Shown here piece after piece: positions 1 through 6,080 of a stretch of DNA of 17,085 nucleotides; positions within the stretch are counted from its first letter, which is position 1, and each line of letters opens with the position of its first letter. A program made the translations under genes and the position numbers. Source of the stretch: Candidatus Woesearchaeota archaeon (lineage in GTDB: Archaea; Nanobdellota; Nanobdellia; Woesearchaeales; GW2011-AR9); NCBI GenBank assembly GCA_016188105.1, contig JACPIL010000052.1, positions 1 through 17,085 on the forward strand. Reading direction: 5' to 3'. The notes below the pieces were generated by a model. That model was not told the DNA's origin, made no database searches, and was given only the letters and a program-made list of their open reading frames with translations.

Positions 1-12
1 AAATACAATAAA

Positions 13-1272
13 ATGAAAATAACAATATTTCTATTTTTGCTCGGAGTAATTTTTCTAAGTAGTTGTTCCGTTAATGAACAGATTCAGGAAAACAAAGAAA
101 TAATTGAGACTACCGGTATTGAACCTAAAGAAGAGGCAGTTGTCCAGAAACCTGCTGAACCAGAAAATAAATCCCAAATTACTCTTGAACCTGAGCAACC
201 AGAAATAATTCTTTCTCCTGAAGAACAAGTCTGGCGTAATCGTATCGAATCAGCTCTGGCGCCAACTTCTTGTCCAGACGTCTCTAAATTAGAATACCCT
301 GATACTTATTATCAAGGGTCTTTATTGGATACACATCTGCACATCCCTTCAATCCCAGATTGGTCAGCCGAAGAAGATGAACAAATGCAAGATCAGGATC
401 CTGAAGGCCGTTTTGGCGGCCCGCAAGCTTTGCTTGGCTGGAACGTCAAGATGAGTGAAATCGCCTGCACTCTAAAACGTGAAGGCACCCACAAGAATTT
501 TGCATTCTTCCCTGCCTACGAGGGAGAAATATTCCCATCTCAACTAGAGATCTGGGACAGAACTATGCAGGAATACCCAGAACAGTTCACTCCCTTTATC
601 ATGTCTTCCGGAAATGATGGGGATCCCAACGGCTTTCCTACCGTAGATGCAGAAACATTGAAGGAGATGCTTGCGGCGTATCCCAATCTATTTCAAGGTT
701 ATGGGGAAATAGGCCTCTACGCTAGAGAAAATGGTGGTTCTCCTGAGCTTCCTCCAGACTCTCTTAGGCTGCAACAAATTTACCCTATTATTAAACAACA
801 CAATTTAGTCGTGTATTTTCATCTCGGTGACGGACATAAGGATAATTTTGAAAAAGTGTTGAAGCAATATCCCGATATTACTTTCATCTGGCACGGAGAT
901 CAACTTTCGGTTGAGGAAGTTAAGGATGTGCTCAGCAAACATCCTAATGCCTACTACGGAGTTGATGAGTTTTTTGGCGGGGAAAGAGAGATTTTTGAAC
1001 TGTACGTGGGAAAAAGTAAAGAAAAGTATCTAGAAACTGCGAACAAGAACTTTGATAAGATCATCAATCAGGCAATAAGCCATTGGAAATCTCTTATTGA
1101 GCAATATCCAGATCAGGTGACGTGGGGTACTGATCGTGGGGATGCGGTATGGAACTACGATCAGGATGTTGGACAGATGCAGGTAAAAATTGCTAGAGCT
1201 TTTATTGGGAAACTTAAACCAGAAGTACAGGAGAAGTTTGCGTATAAGAATGCGGAAAAACTTTTGCAATAA
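13..1272 (+). CDS. Exported amidohydrolase-fold lipoprotein
   Basis: Likely a metal-dependent hydrolase of the amidohydrolase_2-like TIM-barrel group, anchored outside the cytoplasmic membrane. Residues 1-18 are a short lipoprotein signal with lipobox LSSC (lipidated Cys18). Residues 20-72 are a Glu/Pro-rich linker. The barrel starts near 100 and shows the metal ligand set of the superfamily: DTHLH (His108, His110), GEIG (Glu232), YFH (His270), WHGD (His294) and WGTDRGD (Asp374). These residues are seen; the substrate cannot be told. The start is fixed by the signal peptide, which begins at this Met; only 12 bases precede it in the window. It converges on the guanylate-kinase-like gene, and a repeat motif lies between their stop codons. 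An exported member of this family is uncommon. The fold is fairly certain, the activity is not. Confidence 0.8.
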   Translation: MKITIFLFLLGVIFLSSCSVNEQIQENKEIIETTGIEPKEEAVVQKPAEPENKSQITLEPEQPEIILSPEEQVWRNRIESALAPTSCPDVSKLEYPDTYYQGSLLDTHLHIPSIPDWSAEEDEQMQDQDPEGRFGGPQALLGWNVKMSEIACTLKREGTHKNFAFFPAYEGEIFPSQLEIWDRTMQEYPEQFTPFIMSSGNDGDPNGFPTVDAETLKEMLAAYPNLFQGYGEIGLYARENGGSPELPPDSLRLQQIYPIIKQHNLVVYFHLGDGHKDNFEKVLKQYPDITFIWHGDQLSVEEVKDVLSKHPNAYYGVDEFFGGEREIFELYVGKSKEKYLETANKNFDKIINQAISHWKSLIEQYPDQVTWGTDRGDAVWNYDQDVGQMQVKIARAFIGKLKPEVQEKFAYKNAEKLLQ

Positions 1273-1278
1273 TTTGAT

Positions 1279-1305
1279 TAAATGAAAAGAGCAGAAATCT
1301 CATTT
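1279..1305. repeat. Copy 1 of TAAATGAAAAGAG repeat
   Basis: The plus strand reads TAAATGAAAAGAG followed by CAGAAAT. The 19 bases at 1280-1298 are repeated exactly, on the opposite strand, at 8848-8866. The short self-inverted pair AAATGA/TCATTT (1280-1285 and 1300-1305) could also form a small stem. It lies between two convergent genes and overlaps the stop codon of the minus-strand gene. Confidence 0.6.
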
Positions 1306-1842
1306 CAAATATTTCCTAACTTCTGCCACTGCCTCATCGATAGTGCCGGTATTGTGGATAAAAATGTAAGGTATATCGGAAAGTTTGGCTTCTTCATCCC
1401 ATTCCCTTTCCCGCAATCGCTGTTCAATTTTTTCAGGGCGATCTCCACGTTTTTCTAGACGATCACGAAGTGCGGCTACATCAGGACTTACAATGTAAAA
1501 GGAAGTGATTAAATCAGTTGGGACAACTTCACGAAGCGTTTTAACTCGTTCAGGAATGAGAATCATAACTGAAGGATGCTTAGCTATCTGCGCTGCTGTA
1601 AGGTATTCCAATTTTGTACCATACCATTCTCCAGCAAATTCTTGGTGCCAAGCAAATTCATCGCAAAGGGCCAGCCAGGAAAACTGGTTATGGCTTACAT
1701 GTTCGTATTCTCCTGGACAATCAGTAGCTCGTGGGGGACGAGTAGTAGTGCTGATGATGTAAGGAAAGCCTAATGATCTTGCTAGAGTATCTTTTCCTGC
1801 GCCAGAAGCGCCAGTAAAAGTGACTATTTTTTGTTTGCCCAT
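1300..1842 (-). CDS. Guanylate kinase-like P-loop kinase
   Basis: Probable nucleoside monophosphate kinase of the guanylate kinase family (ATP + GMP to ADP + GDP), cytoplasmic, 180 residues, slightly shorter than typical Gmk. Seen: Walker A GASGAGKDT (residues 11-19, Lys17), the GMP-binding TTTRPPR stretch near 33, GEYEHVS near 46, the WYGT segment near 74, and a lid-like RLEKRGDRPEKIEQRL with the family's Arg-rich pattern, followed by HNTGTIDEA, where Gmk has its N-D/T segment. A longer frame begins at 1896 but its extra 18 residues are hydrophobic and would overlap the divergent gene; the Met before GKQK gives the normal N-terminus and a TATA-like TTTTAAT lies about 25 nt upstream (1866-1872). 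Base specificity for guanine is inferred from family likeness only. Confidence 0.8.
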   Translation of the reverse strand: MGKQKIVTFTGASGAGKDTLARSLGFPYIISTTTRPPRATDCPGEYEHVSHNQFSWLALCDEFAWHQEFAGEWYGTKLEYLTAAQIAKHPSVMILIPERVKTLREVVPTDLITSFYIVSPDVAALRDRLEKRGDRPEKIEQRLREREWDEEAKLSDIPYIFIHNTGTIDEAVAEVRKYLK

Positions 1843-1876
1843 AAAAATATAAAAAAGATTGAAGATTAAAAGAATT
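1841..1876. promoter_or_regulatory. Divergent AT-rich promoter region
   Basis: Only 38 nt separate the guanylate-kinase-like start and the start at 1881. Plus strand AATATAAAA centred near 1850 sits about 31 nt before the plus start codon. On the minus strand TTTTAAT (1866-1872) is about 25 nt before the minus start codon. Both spacings fit near-leaderless archaeal transcripts, and no ribosome binding site is visible for either gene. Inference from spacing alone. Confidence 0.4.
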
Positions 1877-1880
1877 AGAA

Positions 1881-2492
1881 ATGAGCCAAGATACAACCAA
1901 CGGAAAAAGAGATTTAAAAGAATTAAATCTCAATGATGGAAAAATTTTCCTTCCAAGCGAAGCTAATACTTCTTTTGTTCAAGTTAGTGTTCCAAAAGTT
2001 GTACCTGCTGATGGCTTAGAAACAACAGTGCATCGATTTTCTGGATTGCCTCCGGATTCTACAGCATACTATTTGAGCAGCCGGATAACCTTATACGAAG
2101 GAGGGGCCAGCCTAAAACGCAGACCCAACACCAGTGGATACGTACCAGTATTATATTTTAACCAATCTGCTCAAGAAGATTTGGATTCTACTACTCAAGA
2201 TCTTGGGATCATACGTAGCTTATTGGAAAAAGGACCATTAAAGCTGACGCATAAGGGAGAAAAAATCCTAGTTAGAGGGGTAGAAGTAAAGCCCCAGCAA
2301 GTTTCTCTCCCTATGTTATTGGATCTTACCGGAGTAGGAAGGAAAATAGGCATCACCTATTGGCAAGATGAATTGGCTCTTGTTCAGCAGGGTGCTGCTT
2401 TATTTGGAGCAAATGCGTATATGCAAGGCGTCCCTATATCTAATGGAAGAGATTATTCCCCTATTGTGTATTATAAAATAGACCTAAGTTAG
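1881..2492 (+). CDS. Hypothetical protein, 203 residues
   Basis: Not recognised. A soluble protein with no signal peptide or membrane segment. The first 20 residues are polar, followed by alternating beta-like segments (FVQVSVPKVVPAD, the YYLSSRITLYEGG stretch) and a basic patch SLKRRP near 75. The middle region is acidic and polar, and the C-terminal third is Gly-rich (LTGVGRKIGITYW, QGVPISNGRDYSP). No catalytic pattern stands out. The start codon is preceded by an AT-rich box at about -31 and no ribosome binding site, suggesting a near-leaderless message. It is divergent from the guanylate-kinase-like gene and convergent with an equally unrecognised gene, so the neighbourhood does not help. 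Coding is supported by a long uninterrupted frame with normal composition. Confidence 0.65.
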   Translation: MSQDTTNGKRDLKELNLNDGKIFLPSEANTSFVQVSVPKVVPADGLETTVHRFSGLPPDSTAYYLSSRITLYEGGASLKRRPNTSGYVPVLYFNQSAQEDLDSTTQDLGIIRSLLEKGPLKLTHKGEKILVRGVEVKPQQVSLPMLLDLTGVGRKIGITYWQDELALVQQGAALFGANAYMQGVPISNGRDYSPIVYYKIDLS

Positions 2493-2520
2493 TAGTAAAT
2501 AGTTTAACCATAACTTTTCA

Positions 2521-2571
2521 AAATTTAGTTAGCATTATCTCGCCATTGTAAATAAGTTATTAACTAAATTT
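2521..2571. repeat. 11-bp inverted repeat at convergent junction
   Basis: AAATTTAGTTA at 2521-2531 is the exact reverse complement of TAACTAAATTT at 2561-2571, with 29 nt between. The right arm contains the TAG stop codon of the minus-strand gene. It could form a hairpin in either transcript and act at the 3' ends of both convergent genes, but there is no clear T-run. Confidence 0.5.
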
Positions 2572-3325
2572 CAATCAGCAAATGTTTTTTTATTATTGCA
2601 CCATATTCTCCATCCAGAGCAGCCTCACTAAGGGTGAAATCATTGCCGACAATTTTTCTTACCAATCCCGAATCAAATAACTTTTTTTCTAATCTTTTTC
2701 CTTTCACTTGGTGGCTACGCCAAGAAGAATGTATTAAATACTTGCTGTTAAGTTTATTTCCATCTTCCAGACTCACGAGAATTTCTAAATCGATATGATC
2801 TAATTTAAATCGGTAGGGCTTTCCTGCAAATTTTTGGAAGCGCTTGATACCGCAGCGAATAAAGGCATCGTATCCTTCCGGATGACTAAAATAAAATTGT
2901 TCTACTTCTTTTATGGAGATATTTAATCTCTTCTCATCTAAGCGTGCCAGCAGCTGGGAAGGAAGCCGACTATAAATTTCCACCTTACCATCGCCGATTT
3001 CCCGACATCCGGCGTAGTCATCAGGGAAATTGAAAGGATCAACTATCCTCTTACGATTGCCAGGATCTGGCAGGGTATCGGGCATCTTTTCCTCTTCAGA
3101 AGGCCTAATGAAGTAATAAAACTTCTTTGGAATAGGCTGATCAGCATAATCATAGGCCTGTATCTTGATATAGATCGGTTCAGTACCATGTCGGGAACCA
3201 AAGTTTCCATCTCTTTCACAAGCATATCCACGTTCCGTAAAATGTTGGAGAAAGATCCTAAATTCCATCCAACTTCTTGGTGGATTCAAAGCAAAAAAGG
3301 CATTAAATAGGTCAGCATCAGTCAT
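2564..3325 (-). CDS. Hypothetical protein, 253 residues
   Basis: Not recognised. A cytoplasmic-looking protein with no signal or transmembrane segment. The N-terminal third has a helical start (DLFNAFFALNPPRSWMEF) and then aromatic-rich beta-like segments (PIYIKIQAYDYADQP, KKFYYFIRP). The middle is charged, and the C-terminal 80 residues hold two beta-like strands (YRFKLDHIDLEILVSLED) and a basic helix (KGKRLEKKLF). The fold could suit nucleic-acid binding, but no motif proves it. A TTTATATAAA box at 3361-3370 lies about 40 nt upstream of the start codon, consistent with a short leader; no ribosome binding site is seen. It is divergent from the DHH operon across 120 nt, so the two could share regulation. 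Confidence 0.65.
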   Translation of the reverse strand: MTDADLFNAFFALNPPRSWMEFRIFLQHFTERGYACERDGNFGSRHGTEPIYIKIQAYDYADQPIPKKFYYFIRPSEEEKMPDTLPDPGNRKRIVDPFNFPDDYAGCREIGDGKVEIYSRLPSQLLARLDEKRLNISIKEVEQFYFSHPEGYDAFIRCGIKRFQKFAGKPYRFKLDHIDLEILVSLEDGNKLNSKYLIHSSWRSHQVKGKRLEKKLFDSGLVRKIVGNDFTLSEAALDGEYGAIIKKHLLIEI

Positions 3326-3360
3326 AGAAGGACTAAAAGCATCATTTTATTTTAACTTTC

Positions 3361-3426
3361 TTTATATAAAACCTATTTTTTGCCTTCTTCTTGAAATTAA
3401 GACTTAGGCCTAAACCTTTAAAAATT
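3361..3426. promoter_or_regulatory. Divergent TATA-like boxes for 3325(-) and 3446(+)
   Basis: TTTATATAAA (3361-3370) is placed to drive the minus-strand gene with a leader of about 15 nt. TTTAAAAATT (3417-3426) is centred about 25 nt before the plus-strand ATG at 3446, which has no purine-rich binding site upstream, so the DHH message is probably leaderless. Basis is the known archaeal TATA-to-start distance. Confidence 0.5.
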
Positions 3427-3445
3427 ATAGAGAAATTATCCAGTT

Positions 3446-4489
3446 ATGCTCAGCTCTTCCCAGATTAAGCTCTTACAAGATGAATTAAGTTCAGCTAAAA
3501 ATCCACTTTTTTTGTATGATGCTGATGCAGATGGTTTAGCAGCGTTTCTATTACTTTACCGAATCCATCGTGAGGGGAAGGGTATACGGATTACGGCAAG
3601 TTCTAAAATAGGTTTAGATCTAGCGAGAAAAGTGCAAGAACTCAACCCAGATAAGATTTTCATATTAGATATTCCCCTCCTAGACCAAGAATTTGTGAAT
3701 CAGGTGAAGAGGCCCATTTTTTGGATCGATCATCATGAACCGCAAAAAATCAATAATGTACATTATTTCAATCCGCGAATAAAAGATCCTGGCGCCTATG
3801 TTCCAACAACACGTATGGCTTACCAAGTCTCCCAAAATCAAGACGACTTATGGATTGCGGCGGCCGGCTGTTTAGCAGATTGGTATATGCCCGATTTTAT
3901 TGAAGAATTTATTGCTCAATATCCGGAATTGCTGAACGAGAAAAGCGACCTAGCTACGACACTCTATCAACACCCCGTAGGTAAATTAGTAAAATTATTT
4001 TTCTTCCTGCAAAAAGGACAGGCTTCTGATGTGCGTAAATCTATCCAGGTCCTGAGCAAGATCAAATCTCCTCGCGAAATTTTTGGACAGGAAAACGCTC
4101 CTGGAAAATTCCTTTACAAGAGGTTTGAAAAAATAAATCAAAAGTACGAAGAAGTCCTAATTCCGGCAAAAGAAAAAGTAAGCAAAAGTAAAATCGTGCT
4201 CTTTACCTATACTTCAGCGCAATGGTCATTTACAACTAATATCGCTAATGAATTGGCTGCTACCTATCCAAAGAAAGTGATTATTATTGCCAGAAAAAAA
4301 TCAGGAGAAATGAAAGCCAGCATCCGCGCTCAGTTCCGGATTGTAGATGCTTTAGAGCGAGCGTTAGTAGGAGTTAATGGATACGGTGGTGGACATCCTA
4401 ACGCTTGCGGTGCAGTTATCAAAGAGGAAGATTGGGATCGATTTGTGGATCGCTTTAAAGAGGAATTGAAACATGAGCATGCTGACTGA
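3446..4489 (+). CDS. DHH-family phosphoesterase (RecJ/oligonuclease-like)
   Basis: A predicted metal-dependent phosphodiesterase acting on nucleic acid ends, short oligonucleotides or cyclic dinucleotides; cytoplasmic. Seen: motif I DADADG (Asp25, Asp27, Asp29), motif II LDIP (Asp75), the hallmark DHH (Asp95-His96-His97), motif IV GCLADW near 146, and a C-terminal DHHA1 substrate-binding domain with GYGGGHPNACGA near 313. All catalytic positions look intact. At 347 residues it matches the compact archaeal DHH-DHHA1 proteins rather than longer bacterial RecJ. Archaeal relatives include GINS-associated nucleases and oligoribonucleases, and the sequence does not decide between them. It is the first gene of a three-gene operon, and its end overlaps the next gene by 17 nt. 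Confidence 0.88.
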   Translation: MLSSSQIKLLQDELSSAKNPLFLYDADADGLAAFLLLYRIHREGKGIRITASSKIGLDLARKVQELNPDKIFILDIPLLDQEFVNQVKRPIFWIDHHEPQKINNVHYFNPRIKDPGAYVPTTRMAYQVSQNQDDLWIAAAGCLADWYMPDFIEEFIAQYPELLNEKSDLATTLYQHPVGKLVKLFFFLQKGQASDVRKSIQVLSKIKSPREIFGQENAPGKFLYKRFEKINQKYEEVLIPAKEKVSKSKIVLFTYTSAQWSFTTNIANELAATYPKKVIIIARKKSGEMKASIRAQFRIVDALERALVGVNGYGGGHPNACGAVIKEEDWDRFVDRFKEELKHEHAD

Positions 4490-4859
4490 ATTAGTAATCG
4501 CGGCTTTGGCGCTGACTGGTTTTCCGGTAGGGATAGCTCTCTCGTATATTGCAGCAGAAGAACTCTTAGGCGGAAAAAAATATTTTCAGTATCTTCGCCA
4601 GGCTTTATTGCTCATCATCTCGCTGTTTATCATCTATTCCTTGTATTCTACATTTTTAGCGCTGGTTCCAGTTTTTGGAGCAATTTTTGTAATTTTATGT
4701 TTAGTGGATTTAAAACTTAAATCAAAAATAGCTTATTTCTTCCATTATCTTGCTTTTTTAGGTGGATATTTCTTAATAGAAGAGAAAATCCTTCTAGCTG
4801 CGCTGATATTTTTGTATGGTTTTCCTGCGGGGACTTCTTGGCGGATACAAGATGAGTAA
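4473..4859 (+). CDS. Small multi-pass membrane protein
   Basis: An integral membrane protein of 128 residues, function not recognised. About five hydrophobic segments are visible (roughly 5-27, 43-59, 61-80, 86-101, 105-119). A similar short motif occurs near the first and last helices: GFPVG at 16-20 and GFPAG at 116-120. Acidic EE pairs follow helix 1 and precede helix 5. The start is supported by a GAGG site (4460-4463) 9 nt upstream. Its 5' end overlaps the DHH gene by 17 nt and its last 8 nt (ATGAGTAA) hold the start of the next gene, so translation of all three is probably coupled. The pairing with a DHH enzyme and a helix-turn-helix protein suggests a shared role, but no function can be assigned. 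Confidence 0.8.
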   Translation: MSMLTELVIAALALTGFPVGIALSYIAAEELLGGKKYFQYLRQALLLIISLFIIYSLYSTFLALVPVFGAIFVILCLVDLKLKSKIAYFFHYLAFLGGYFLIEEKILLAALIFLYGFPAGTSWRIQDE

Positions 4860-5529
4860 GAAAAACCTTGAGGAAACCATCAAAGAAAAAGTAGCAGTAT
4901 TATTAGAAGAAACCATGGAGAAAAGTTGGGGGATCGCTATCCCTAAAGTTGAATCAGATATCACTGATCGCTTGCAGAATCCGCTGCCCATGAAATTTTA
5001 TGTCCCGTCATCATCATTCCAGGAAGCAAAAGTAAAATTCAAAAAAGAATTTTTGCGCAACCAATTGCGGATGCAGAAAGGTAATATTTCTCAGTCCGCA
5101 AAATTTTTGGGCTTGGATAGGAGGAGTATTCATCGTGTAGTGAAAGATTTAGGTATTACTATTGAGAAAAATAAAGAGCAGGCTGAGATAAAGGGCGATG
5201 ATCAAGAGCATTTCATTGATAGAGCCATTCGCTCAACCTTAGATCAATACAAAGAACTTATCCAACCGCAAAAAATGGAAAAGATCTATCAGGAAGTGCC
5301 GGCTTTATCTAGAAACATTGCTAAAATCTTGCCGCACTATCATTTCACCTGGAGGCAGGCAGAACGTGAATTTGAGAAACAATTTATTTCTGAAGCGTTG
5401 AAAGAGTACGGCTGGAAAATTGCTGAGACGGCACGGAAGATTAATCTCCGCCCAGAAACATTGCATAGGAAAGTAAAAAAGCTAGGTTTGAAGAGAAATC
5501 TTTTAAATAATGCTCATTCTGAGTCATGA
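4852..5529 (+). CDS. Protein with two Fis-type helix-turn-helix domains
   Basis: A predicted DNA-binding protein of 225 residues. It carries two copies of the Fis/NtrC-C-terminal (HTH_8) helix-turn-helix: residues 63-102 (GNISQSAKFLGLDRRSIHR) and 174-213 (KIAETARKINLRPETLHR). The copies share the spacing of A-x-x-L/I-x-L-x-R/P-x-S/T-L/I-H-R and end in K-x-LG(I/L). The N-terminal 45 residues are helical and charged; the linker 103-173 is helical. There is no AAA+ or receiver domain, so it is not a sigma54 activator. A longer frame starting at 4816 exists, but the Met at 4852 gives a sensible N-terminus and a classic 8-nt stop/start overlap. It is last in the DHH operon and is followed immediately by a hairpin and T-run. 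It may bind DNA as a pseudo-dimer. Confidence 0.82.
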   Translation: MSKKNLEETIKEKVAVLLEETMEKSWGIAIPKVESDITDRLQNPLPMKFYVPSSSFQEAKVKFKKEFLRNQLRMQKGNISQSAKFLGLDRRSIHRVVKDLGITIEKNKEQAEIKGDDQEHFIDRAIRSTLDQYKELIQPQKMEKIYQEVPALSRNIAKILPHYHFTWRQAEREFEKQFISEALKEYGWKIAETARKINLRPETLHRKVKKLGLKRNLLNNAHSES

Positions 5530-5607
5530 ATAGGCGGGAAATCTTCTCCACCACGCACTAAAGTGCGTGACTCGAAAAGGAGAAGATTTTTTTTAACCCC
5601 GCCTATT
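5529..5607. repeat. Nested hairpin element A with T-run
   Basis: AATAGGCGGG (5529-5538) pairs with CCCGCCTATT (5598-5607). AAATCTTCTCC (5539-5549) pairs with GGAGAAGATTT (5579-5589). An inner 8-bp stem CACGCACT/AGTGCGTG (5552-5559, 5562-5569) has a 2-nt AA loop. An eight-T run (5587-5594) follows the middle stem. The left arm begins within the stop codon of the Fis-type gene. It can act as a terminator, but the extra outer stem and the inner hairpin resemble the subterminal hairpins of IS200/IS605-type elements, so a non-autonomous mobile relict is possible. Confidence 0.6.
5579..5594 (+). terminator. Probable terminator of the DHH operon
   Basis: The 3' arm GGAGAAGATTT of an 11-bp stem runs into eight consecutive T residues, about 50 nt after the last stop codon of the operon. 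Archaeal RNA polymerase stops at T-runs, with or without a stem. Confidence 0.55.
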
Positions 5608-5614
5608 GTGACAT

Positions 5615-5670
5615 AAATAGGCTAGAAAGCTATAATCCTCGTCTTAAAAGACGAAGCTTTCTGTCTATTT
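5615..5670. repeat. Nested hairpin element B
   Basis: AAATAG (5615-5620) pairs with CTATTT (5665-5670), AGAAAGCT (5624-5631) with AGCTTTCT (5655-5662), and CGTCTT (5640-5645) with AAGACG (5648-5653) across a 2-nt AA loop. The layout repeats that of element A just upstream: an AATAGGC start, a purine-rich arm, an inner stem with AA loop, and a closing CTATT arm. The two elements are therefore probably related. Confidence 0.55.
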
Positions 5671-5681
5671 AATGTAAAAAC

Positions 5682-6053
5682 ATGAGTGAACCAAAGAAAG
5701 TGTTAATAGTGGACGATGATATAGGTATATGTAACGCTCTCCGAAGACCTCTTTCCAGAGCTGGATTTCTTGTTGAGATCCTTTTTGGACCGGAAAATGT
5801 TTTAGCATCACACGAAAAAGCAACTTATGATATTATGTTTATAGATACCGAGATGCCTCATCCAGTTGGTTATGAAGTTTGCGCACAAGTACGTCAGAAA
5901 GATTTGTCTGTGGTCATTATTGGTATGTCTTCTCAAAGAATGTTTCAACAACAATGGATAGAAGCCGGGGCTAATGATTTTTATCATAAACAAATCAGTA
6001 CCTTACTAAGCGATGTTGAAAGTCTTATTCAACAATATTTGGCTACTGTCTAA
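5682..6053 (+). CDS. Single-domain response regulator (receiver)
   Basis: A stand-alone phospho-receiver domain, 123 residues, with no output domain. Key residues are present: acidic pocket Asp11-Asp12-Asp13 (IVDDD), phosphoacceptor Asp55 in the FIDTEMP strand, the Ser83/Ser84 switch position after IIGM, and Lys103 in HKQ. It would take a phosphate from a histidine kinase and pass the signal by protein contact, as CheY-like or Spo0F-like proteins do. No histidine kinase or chemotaxis gene is in the window. It has no clear ribosome binding site; an AT-rich TATTTAATG lies about 15 nt upstream. It follows two hairpin elements, which separate it from the DHH operon, and converges on the pyrophosphatase gene. 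Confidence 0.88.
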   Translation: MSEPKKVLIVDDDIGICNALRRPLSRAGFLVEILFGPENVLASHEKATYDIMFIDTEMPHPVGYEVCAQVRQKDLSVVIIGMSSQRMFQQQWIEAGANDFYHKQISTLLSDVESLIQQYLATV

Positions 6054-6063
6054 TTCACTTCTT

Positions 6064-6080
6064 AAATCTCTTTTCATTTA
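6064..6080. repeat. Copy 2 of TAAATGAAAAGAG repeat
   Basis: Minus strand TAAATGAAAAGAG (6068-6080) continues with ATTT. Its TAA is the stop codon of the pyrophosphatase gene. It shares 13 nt with the copies near 1279 and 8855 and also lies between convergent genes. Confidence 0.6.

Noticed and set aside
1721..1933. Minus-strand frame and the 18-codon N-terminal extension of the guanylate-kinase-like gene up to 1896
   Set aside because: The extension is hydrophobic, precedes the normal P-loop N-terminus and overlaps the divergent gene; the other frame is a shadow of both genes.
4816..4851. Upstream start (12 extra codons) for the twin-Fis protein
   Set aside because: It lies within the membrane protein gene; the ATG at 4852 gives a usual 8-nt coupling overlap and a natural charged N-terminus.
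5529..5670. CRISPR array or tRNA gene in the hairpin-rich gap
   Set aside because: There are no regularly spaced identical repeats with spacers, and no cloverleaf or T-arm consensus.
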